NCBI GenBank assembly: GCA_949744025.1
Contig: CATJWA010000257.1
Coordinates: forward strand, 1 to 11,788
DNA from: an uncultured Eubacteriales bacterium
GTDB taxonomy: Bacteria > Bacillota > Clostridia > Oscillospirales > Oscillospiraceae
Direction: 5' to 3'
Length of the DNA: 11,788 nt
In this document: positions 7,055 to 11,788 of the stretch, in pieces
How positions within the stretch are numbered: position 1 is the stretch's first letter
How the letters are laid out: every line of letters begins with the position of its first letter
The notes under the pieces: model-generated
The model's input: only the letters and a program-made list of their open reading frames with translations
What the model was told of the DNA's origin: nothing
Databases searched by the model: none
Made by a program: the position numbers and the translations under genes

Positions 7055-7522
7055 TTATTTTATATCGGCAATTTTGCAAAACGCCTCGCCGTTTTCAATA
7101 ATAATCTGCCCGTAAGTGGGGGAAGGGCCGAAACCGCAGGAGCCGGGATTGAAAAGCTGCACCGCGCCGAAGCTTCGGCACATGGCGCGGTGAGTGTGTC
7201 CGAACAGCCCCAGCGAGGAGCCGGAGAAATACACAGAGTTCAAAAATGAATCAAGGGAGGTTTTAACGCCGTGGCGGTGGCCGTGGGCGAGAAAGATGTG
7301 CACTCCGGCCAGCTCAATGAGCTGTGACTCCGGCGCGGTGGAGAAATAATCGCAGTTGCCGCGCACGCTGTACATCTCAAGCTCAGGGTACTGCGCGGCG
7401 ATGAAATCCGCGTCGGGCGCGACGTCGCCGAGGTGAATGATGCGGTCCGGCGAGAAACCGGCGATAGCCGTGAGCATGTTTTCCGTGTTTCCGTGCGAGT
7501 CGGAGAAAACCGCTATCTTCAA
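7055..7522 (-). CDS. YfcE/MJ0936-family metallophosphoesterase
   Basis: Small cytosolic calcineurin-like phosphodiesterase (155 residues). All metal-site motifs are present: FSDSHGN (D8, H10), HLGD (D33), RGNCD (N56), LAHGHRHG (H80) and FGHTH (H109, H111), followed by NPGS. Members hydrolyse phosphodiesters in vitro, but the physiological substrate is usually unknown. I chose the TTG at 7522 because it gives the family's usual start MKIAVFSDSHGN and has AGAAGGTG six bases upstream. A GTG at 7531 would give three more residues but overlaps that ribosome site. It is the first gene of the minus-strand run and is divergent from the small-gene trio. Confidence 0.9.
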   Translation of the reverse strand: MKIAVFSDSHGNTENMLTAIAGFSPDRIIHLGDVAPDADFIAAQYPELEMYSVRGNCDYFSTAPESQLIELAGVHIFLAHGHRHGVKTSLDSFLNSVYFSGSSLGLFGHTHRAMCRSFGAVQLFNPGSCGFGPSPTYGQIIIENGEAFCKIADIK

Positions 7523-7549
7523 AGTACGCACCTTCTTTCATTTTGTGAA

Positions 7550-7555
7550 TATAAT
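7550..7555 (+). promoter_or_regulatory. Candidate -10 element (TATAAT) for the small-gene trio
   Basis: A perfect TATAAT lies 54 bp before the first trio gene, in the divergent gap with the phosphoesterase gene. TG bases lie one position off the ideal extended -10 spacing. I see no good -35 hexamer 16-18 bp upstream. Transcription would begin around 7561-7563. The assignment to a sigma-A-type promoter is inference. Confidence 0.5.
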
Positions 7556-7568
7556 GGAGTGAGGGAAA

Positions 7569-7584
7569 AGCTCGCAGCCGAGCT
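7569..7584 (+). promoter_or_regulatory. Stem-loop at the predicted 5' end of the trio mRNA
   Basis: AGCTCG-CAGC-CGAGCT forms a perfect 6-bp stem with a four-base loop, about eight bases after the predicted transcription start and 11 bp before the AAAGGAG ribosome site. Such 5' stem-loops often stabilise mRNA. It is short, so it could also be chance. Confidence 0.4.
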
Positions 7585-7609
7585 GAAAACTCATAAAGGA
7601 GTATTGATT

Positions 7610-7852
7610 ATGAACAATTTTTCCGAGCTGGAAAAACAGTTTCGGGGCAATCCGAACGCCGAGAGGCTGATGAAGGCTGCCGACTGTGCCGAGGGGCGGC
7701 GGATAAGCCAGTCGATTGACCAGGCGGCGCTTGAACGGGCGGCGAAAAGCGGCGACGCAGCCGCGCTGCAGGGCATATTGGCCCAGGTGCTGTCCACACC
7801 GGACGGCAGGGCGCTGGCGCAGAAGCTCCAGCAGGCAATGAAGGGTAAATAA
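7610..7852 (+). CDS. Small hypothetical protein, first gene of trio
   Basis: An 80-residue soluble, mostly helical protein with no signal peptide or membrane segment. I do not recognise a named family. The start is clear: AAAGGAG lies eight bases upstream of ATG. The sequence contains GNPNAERLMKAA (15-26), then two similar stretches, AEGRRISQSIDQAA and PDGRALAQKLQQAM, which look like an internal duplication separated by an Ala-rich link. The GNP...ERLM segment resembles one in the next gene's product. The next gene begins 16 bp downstream with its own strong ribosome site, so the two are probably co-transcribed. Coding is supported by the ribosome site, the compact operon and sensible amino-acid composition. 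Confidence 0.85.
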   Translation: MNNFSELEKQFRGNPNAERLMKAADCAEGRRISQSIDQAALERAAKSGDAAALQGILAQVLSTPDGRALAQKLQQAMKGK

Positions 7853-7868
7853 GAAGGGAGGCGCGCCC

Positions 7869-8288
7869 ATGAGCGAGTTTGAAGACAGGATAAATTCGAT
7901 TCTCGGAAATCCCGCGGAGATGGAGAAGATAATGAATCTGGCCTCTCAGTTCATGGGCGGCGGTTCCGACAGGAAGCAGGAGCCTGAGCCGGAGCAAAGC
8001 AAAAGCGCGGACTCCGGACAAAGCTCCGGCGCGGACTCGGGCCCCAGCCTGGGCGGCCTGGGAGCACTGGGCGGCCTCGGGGGCTTCGACGCGGAGATGT
8101 TTTCCAAAATAGGACGGCTCATGTCCCAGGTGCAGGGCGGCAGCGAGAAAACCGAGCTGCTGCGCGCCATGGGCCCATATCTTAAGCAGGAGCGGCGAGA
8201 GAAGATGGAAAAGGCCATACGCTTCGCGCGCATTGCCAAGGTCGCCCGCGCCGCCCTGCGTGAGTACGGGGGTGACGGGAGTGTATAA
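7869..8288 (+). CDS. Hypothetical protein with Gly/Ser linker, second gene of trio
   Basis: A 139-residue product with three parts. The N-terminal helical segment (1-30) includes ILGNPAEMEKIMNLASQFMGG. A disordered Ser/Gln/Glu/Gly linker follows (31-73), with the repetitive GGLGALGGLGGF at 62-73. The C-terminal helical domain (74-132) has ELLRAMGPYLKQERREKMEKAIRFA (split: ELLRAMGPYLKQ at 96-107, then ERREKMEKAIRFA), a basic amphipathic region that could bind a partner, nucleic acid or membrane surface. No signal peptide or transmembrane helix is visible. AAGGGAGG lies seven bases before the ATG. From memory, proteins of this layout recur as hypotheticals in Clostridia, but I cannot name a characterised member. 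Confidence 0.85.
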   Translation: MSEFEDRINSILGNPAEMEKIMNLASQFMGGGSDRKQEPEPEQSKSADSGQSSGADSGPSLGGLGALGGLGGFDAEMFSKIGRLMSQVQGGSEKTELLRAMGPYLKQERREKMEKAIRFARIAKVARAALREYGGDGSV

Positions 8289-8703
8289 CCGTTACCAGGG
8301 GAATACGGGCCGCGTCCAACGCGTGGACGACGGCGCCGTGAGCATACCGGTACGCCAGCCTCATGCCGAGGCGGGACAATCCCCCGCGCCGCCCCAGAGC
8401 CGGAGCCGGACAGAGCCGCAGCGGGGAGGTTCTCAGCCGGGACAGGGACAGCAGACGCAGGGCGCCGGAGCAAACACGCAGCGTCCGGCGCCGCGCCCTG
8501 TAAGCGCGCCGGGACCGGGAGCCCAAAGGCCAGCAGGACCGCTCAGCGGGCTGAGCGGAGAGCTCGGACGGCTGCTGGGCCGTCTGTCTCCGATGAATTT
8601 AGAGACGGACGACCTGATTCTGGCTATGATTTTATACCTGATGTACAGGGAAAGCCATGATGAGGAGCTTTTGTATATCATGGCGGCGATGTTTCTGCTT
8701 TAA
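8281..8703 (+). CDS. Hypothetical protein with disordered middle and hydrophobic C-terminal tail, third gene of trio
   Basis: A 140-residue product starting at GTG 8281, which overlaps the previous gene by eight bases and has GGGGGTGA five bases upstream. Residues 1-24 (YNRYQGNTG...) are polar. Residues 25-88 are a low-complexity Pro/Gln/Arg/Gly linker. Residues 89-103 form an amphipathic helix (LSGELGRLLGRLS). Residues 104-140 hold the likely functional module: an acidic MNLETDD, a hydrophobic stretch LILAMILYLMY, a charged turn RESHDEE, and a final hydrophobic stretch LLYIMAAMFLL. This helical hairpin may sit in or on the membrane, although each stretch is short for a full transmembrane span. 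No family name is recognised. A TTG further upstream (8233) is in frame but lacks a comparable ribosome site. Confidence 0.82.
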   Translation: MYNRYQGNTGRVQRVDDGAVSIPVRQPHAEAGQSPAPPQSRSRTEPQRGGSQPGQGQQTQGAGANTQRPAPRPVSAPGPGAQRPAGPLSGLSGELGRLLGRLSPMNLETDDLILAMILYLMYRESHDEELLYIMAAMFLL

Positions 8704-8763
8704 CCTGTATTCACAGGCGAAAGTCTCCAGCCCGGCCGGTATACCGGCGCTTGTGGATACAGG
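8704..8763. terminator. Nested palindrome between convergent genes, possible bidirectional terminator
   Basis: Outer arms CCTGTATTCACA (8704-8715) and TGTGGATACAGG (8752-8763) pair over 12 bp with one G-T pair. Nested inside is the perfect 14-bp palindrome GCCGGTATACCGGC (8735-8748). The element begins directly after the TAA of the third trio gene and ends two bases before the convergent stop codon at 8766. Position suggests termination or transcript-end protection in both directions, but no T-run follows on either strand, so intrinsic termination is not proven. Confidence 0.55.
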
Positions 8764-8765
8764 CT

Positions 8766-9497
8766 CTAAGCTTCAGGCGGCTGAAAAACGCTCTCGTCCG
8801 GTGTGGAGATATCAGGTACGGAGGAATCCATGCGGTAGACGAGCCTGTCGCCGTCGCGCGTCTCGCTGCCCATGAGCAGCCCCGATTTTACCGAAACCCA
8901 GAAGCGTGAGACATATCCCAGCTCGCCGGAGGTATACTCGGCGTAGATACAGCTCTCGCCGTTGTAATCCGTATAGCCCGCGTCAGTGATGGACTTTGGG
9001 TCAAGCTGGAGAAGGTCCTCATATGTCAGCAGGCTTTGATACTCGTCGGCAGCGGAGCCGCCGGCGGGACCGGTGTAAATTTTTCCGGAGTCGGAATACC
9101 ATATCCAAAGCGTTTCGCCGGAAATAAGCACGTTTTTCACGCCGCCGGAGTCGGAAATCGTCAGACGCGCGCGCTCGCCGCTTACCGAGACGTTTATGCT
9201 GCGCACGGCGCTGCCGCCGGTCCAGAAGGTTTCGGCTATTATCATGCGCGAATAGCTGCCCGCGCGCGAGAGCATCCCCACGGCGGCCTGAACGGTTTCG
9301 GGCGTGACTGCTATCACGCGGCTTTGGGCCTCGGCAGTGCCGCCGGGGCGCTCGTCCGCCTCGGCGGCGGGCGTGGGCAGTATGACCTCCGCCGTGTCCA
9401 CCGAGGCGGTTGGCGACAGGCGCAGCACAAGGTAGACCAGTGCGGCGGCCAGCAGCACAATAAGCGCGTAAAGCGCGGCCTTACGCGGCCTTTTCAT
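8766..9497 (-). CDS. Membrane-anchored extracytoplasmic protein, possibly LolA-like fold
   Basis: A 243-residue protein with a basic N-terminus (MKRPRK) and one hydrophobic helix at about 8-26. No lipobox Cys is present, so it is probably an uncleaved signal anchor facing outward. Residues 28-60 are a low-complexity linker. Residues 62-243 look like a beta-rich domain: ETVQAAVGMLSRAGSYSR, strands around INVSVSGERARLTISD and KNVLISGETLWIWYSDSGKIYTG, then VSRFWVSVKSGLLMGSET and a final VFQPPEA. The order of helix, strands, 'W-Y' strand and terminal 'F-x-P-P' recalls LolA/RseB-like lipoprotein-binding folds, but this is a fold-level guess. The ATG overlaps the stop of the 2-epimerase gene by four bases and has GGAGGA nine bases upstream, so it belongs to the envelope operon. 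Confidence 0.82.
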   Translation of the reverse strand: MKRPRKAALYALIVLLAAALVYLVLRLSPTASVDTAEVILPTPAAEADERPGGTAEAQSRVIAVTPETVQAAVGMLSRAGSYSRMIIAETFWTGGSAVRSINVSVSGERARLTISDSGGVKNVLISGETLWIWYSDSGKIYTGPAGGSAADEYQSLLTYEDLLQLDPKSITDAGYTDYNGESCIYAEYTSGELGYVSRFWVSVKSGLLMGSETRDGDRLVYRMDSSVPDISTPDESVFQPPEA

Positions 9498-10633
9498 ACG
9501 GCAAAATCCTCCGGAGCCTCCCCCATGCCGAAGGAGTGCAGCAGGGCCTGCGCTATGCGCCGGCAGGCGTGTCCGTCGCCGTAGGGATTTACGGCGTGGG
9601 CCATGGAGGAGTATTTGGCCTCGTCGGTCAAAAGCTCGCCGGCAAGCTCAAGAATGGTATCCCTGTCAACACCCGCGAGCTTGACAGTACCGGCCTCAAC
9701 GGCCTCGGGCCGCTCGGTCTCGCGCCGGAGTACCAGAACGGGCTTGCCGAGGGCGGGAGCCTCCTCCTGTATGCCGCCGGAGTCGGTCATCACCATGTAG
9801 CTGCGCAGCATGAGCCGGTGCATATCCATGGCGTCGAGCGGGTCAATCAGCATTACGTTCTCAATATTTGACAGGAAACACGCCGCGCACTCGCGCACCG
9901 TGGGGCTCAAATGCACTGGGTAGACCGTCAGCGTGTCCGGAAAGCGGCGGGCGAGCTCGGCAGCAGCGGAGAATATGCTCTCCATCGGCGCGCCGTAGTT
10001 TTCCCTGCGGTGGCAGGTCATTGTGATAACGCGGCGGGAAAAGTCAACGCCGTTGAGCGCCGCGCAGTCGAATTTTTCACCTTTGACGGTGTACTTCATC
10101 GCGTCGATAACCGTGTTGCCGGTGACGAAAATCCGTCCGGTCACGGCCTCGCGCTCAAGGTTTCGGCGGTTCTGCGCCGTGGGCGCGAAATGGTACTGTG
10201 CCAGACGGCCGACCATGCAGCGGTTGAGCTCCTCCGGAAAAGGGGAGTAGCGGTCGTAGGTGCGCAGGCCGGCCTCGACGTGGCCGACGGAAACGCGCTC
10301 GTAAAAGGCGGCCAGCGCGCTGGCGAAGGTGGTTGTCGTGTCGCCGTGGACAAGCAGTACGTCGGGACGCACCCTCTGTATCACGGGGCCTATCAGCGTG
10401 AGAATTTTTGTTGTGATAGTGGAGAGCGTCTGCCCCGACTCCATGATATCCAAGTCGAAATCCGGCTGTACGCCGAAGCAGGACAGCACGCCGTCGAGCA
10501 TTTCCCTGTGCTGCGCGGTTACGCATACTGTGCTGTCAAACTCCGGCCGTGAGGCCAGCTCCAGCGCCAGGGGGCACATCTTTATGGCCTCCGGACGCGT
10601 GCCGAAAACGGACATGACCTTTATTTTCTTCAC
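9494..10633 (-). CDS. wecB: UDP-N-acetylglucosamine 2-epimerase (non-hydrolysing)
   Basis: Interconverts UDP-GlcNAc and UDP-ManNAc in the cytosol, the ManNAc donor for teichoic-acid linkage units or surface polysaccharides (called MnaA in Bacillus). The 379 residues contain all family blocks: VFGTRPEAIKM near the start, VHGDTTTT (D98), VGHVEAGLRT (E120), PFPEELNR (E134), FVTGNTVIDA, TCHRRENYG (H208, R209, E211), YPVHLSP and TDSGGIQEEAP with RETERPEAVEAGT. The start is GTG at 10633, inside a GTGA overlap with the upstream gene's stop, with GGAGGAGG a few bases before it. Pairing with a WecA/TagO homologue fits a shared role in lipid-linked glycan synthesis. Confidence 0.96.
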   Translation of the reverse strand: MKKIKVMSVFGTRPEAIKMCPLALELASRPEFDSTVCVTAQHREMLDGVLSCFGVQPDFDLDIMESGQTLSTITTKILTLIGPVIQRVRPDVLLVHGDTTTTFASALAAFYERVSVGHVEAGLRTYDRYSPFPEELNRCMVGRLAQYHFAPTAQNRRNLEREAVTGRIFVTGNTVIDAMKYTVKGEKFDCAALNGVDFSRRVITMTCHRRENYGAPMESIFSAAAELARRFPDTLTVYPVHLSPTVRECAACFLSNIENVMLIDPLDAMDMHRLMLRSYMVMTDSGGIQEEAPALGKPVLVLRRETERPEAVEAGTVKLAGVDRDTILELAGELLTDEAKYSSMAHAVNPYGDGHACRRIAQALLHSFGMGEAPEDFAV

Positions 10634-11778
10634 TGCTGTTCCTCCTCCGTGCCTTCCTCGCGCCTGAGCTCGGGATGATGGGCCGCGTAGTGCTCGGCTA
10701 TGGGGTTTACATGGTTTTCGGCGGGATGGTGCGCCGGGTGCTCTATGGTGCGTATCACAAAAACGCCCACGGCCGCGGCGATAAAGAGCTCCACTATGAT
10801 AAGCAGCACGCGCAGCCCGCCGCTGGTGCTTATCACCACGGCGGTCAGGCCCAGCATGGCGCTGAGCGCGTACAGAACCGCCACTGCCTGCTTCTGGCTC
10901 AGCCCCATGTCAATCAGGCGGTGGTGCAGGTGCCCTCGGTCGGGCGTCATGGGGTTCTGCCCCTTGAGCAGACGGCGGATTATGGCGAAAAGCGTATCAA
11001 AGAGCGGAAGCGCCAGCGCCAGAATCGGCACGACAAAGGTGACGATTGCGTAAAACTTGAACATACCCATGACCGACACCGTAGCCAGCACGTAGCCGAG
11101 CAGCAGCGCGCCCGTGTCGCCCATGAAGATTTTTGCGGGGTTGAAGTTGTAGGGGATAAAGCCGGCGCAGCCGCCGACGAGCGCGGCGAGGATAACCGCG
11201 ACATTGCTCTCGGAGAGCATGATGGCGACCACGAGCATTGTAATCGAGCTTATCGTGGACACGCCGCAGGCCAGCCCGTCCAGCCCGTCAATGAGATTGA
11301 CGGAGTTGGTGATGCCGACTATCCAGAATATAGTTATCGGCACGCCCAGCGCGCCGAGCAGCAGCGACTGGTTCTGGCTGAAGATGTTCGGGTTCATGAG
11401 CACCTCGATAACAACCCCGTGCGCCACGGCCACGACGGCCGCGATAATCTGAGCCAGCAGCTTCATCCAGTACCGGAGCGAGATTATATCGTCCACCGCG
11501 CCGGTGGCGACGATTATCACGGAGCCTATGAGTATGCCCTGTACCTGGGAGCTTATGCGCGCGAAAAGCACGACGGCGATGAGAAAGCCCAGGAATATCG
11601 CCATGCCGCCCATGCGGGGGATGGGGTGGTCATGTACGCGCCGTGCCTCGCCCGGCACATCCATTGCGCCGACCTTGCAGGCAAAGGATTTTACTATCGG
11701 AGTGGCCGCCAGCGCAATGACGAAAGCCGTGACGAGCGCCAGAAGAATTTTCAGCCAGAGATGCATATCAGGAAACAT
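10630..11778 (-). CDS. Undecaprenyl-phosphate GlcNAc-1-phosphate transferase (WecA/TagO family)
   Basis: Integral membrane enzyme that transfers GlcNAc-1-phosphate from UDP-GlcNAc to undecaprenyl phosphate, the first committed step of teichoic acid or other lipid-linked glycans. The 382 residues contain about ten or eleven hydrophobic helices. Catalytic motifs are VDDI (D96, D97), NLIDGLDG (161-168), FNPAKIFMGDTGA (212-224) and the cytosolic RGHLHHRL (281-288). The last of these, with the WecB partner, favours WecA/TagO over MraY. The C-terminal tail after the last helix is unusual, with seven His between 347 and 368 and an acidic end. The ATG at 11778 has only a weak AGG upstream. The frame remains open to the right edge, so an earlier start cannot be excluded. 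It is the first visible gene of the envelope operon, and its promoter lies outside the window. Confidence 0.93.
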   Translation of the reverse strand: MFPDMHLWLKILLALVTAFVIALAATPIVKSFACKVGAMDVPGEARRVHDHPIPRMGGMAIFLGFLIAVVLFARISSQVQGILIGSVIIVATGAVDDIISLRYWMKLLAQIIAAVVAVAHGVVIEVLMNPNIFSQNQSLLLGALGVPITIFWIVGITNSVNLIDGLDGLACGVSTISSITMLVVAIMLSESNVAVILAALVGGCAGFIPYNFNPAKIFMGDTGALLLGYVLATVSVMGMFKFYAIVTFVVPILALALPLFDTLFAIIRRLLKGQNPMTPDRGHLHHRLIDMGLSQKQAVAVLYALSAMLGLTAVVISTSGGLRVLLIIVELFIAAAVGVFVIRTIEHPAHHPAENHVNPIAEHYAAHHPELRREEGTEEEQQ

Positions 11779-11788
11779 AAAACCTGTC

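Noticed and set aside
7055..7531. GTG start at 7531 for the phosphoesterase
   Set aside because: The GTG lies within the AGAAGGTG ribosome site, whereas TTG at 7522 is six bases after it and gives the family's standard N-terminus.
7946..8473. 175-residue minus-strand frame opposite the trio
   Set aside because: It is Arg/Ser/Pro-rich with no ribosome site. The plus-strand genes have consistent ribosome sites, spacing and composition.
8707..8760. Two inverted DnaA-box-like 9-mers (GTATTCACA and GTATCCACA on opposite strands)
   Set aside because: Each misses the consensus at the first base, they are simply the arms of one hairpin, and no other boxes or origin genes lie nearby.
9911..10552. 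213-residue plus-strand frame opposite wecB
   Set aside because: It is antisense to a fully conserved enzyme and shows no recognisable domain.

Overview
The window is about 11.8 kb of moderately GC-rich chromosome from a Gram-positive bacterium. It most likely comes from the Clostridia (Bacillota), perhaps an Oscillospirales-type gut lineage. This rests on four things: the dgt-dnaG-rpoD order, strong AGGAGG-type ribosome binding sites, a TagO/WecA plus MnaA/WecB pair, and a trio of small uncharacterised proteins of a kind I associate with that group. The taxonomy is inference, since no rRNA or other marker is present. There is no sign of phage, IS elements, CRISPR or tRNA genes. Every gene except the trio lies on the minus strand.

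Reading the minus strand from the right edge: (1) A three-gene envelope operon (11778 to 8766) holds a WecA/TagO-type undecaprenyl-phosphate GlcNAc-1-phosphate transferase, the non-hydrolysing UDP-GlcNAc 2-epimerase, and a membrane-anchored extracytoplasmic protein of unknown role. The junctions are 4-base overlaps. (2) The plus-strand trio of small hypothetical genes (7610-8703) converges on that operon, with a 60-bp nested palindrome filling the gap between them. (3) A housekeeping run (7522 to 4403) follows: a YfcE-like metallophosphoesterase, endonuclease III, the ribosome-associated GTPase HflX and a YigZ/IMPACT protein. (4) The macromolecular synthesis cluster comes last: dGTPase (dgt), primase (dnaG) and the major sigma factor (rpoD, cut by the left edge).

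The dgt-dnaG gap (3015-3309) is the only sizeable non-coding stretch. It contains two tandem near-perfect hairpins sharing TCAAAT/ATTTGA ends, a third imperfect palindrome, and three copies of a 9-mer, which suggests a small family of palindromic repeats. The first hairpin encountered by dgt transcription contains the dgt stop codon, so the array may also adjust dnaG-rpoD expression relative to dgt.

The best candidate for something undescribed is the small-protein trio. Its members share a GNP...E-(R/K)-(L/I)-M motif (first two) and low-complexity linkers (second and third). The third ends in an acidic and hydrophobic C-terminal segment that looks membrane-associated. The trio has its own promoter-like site and a hairpin near the predicted 5' end of its mRNA.
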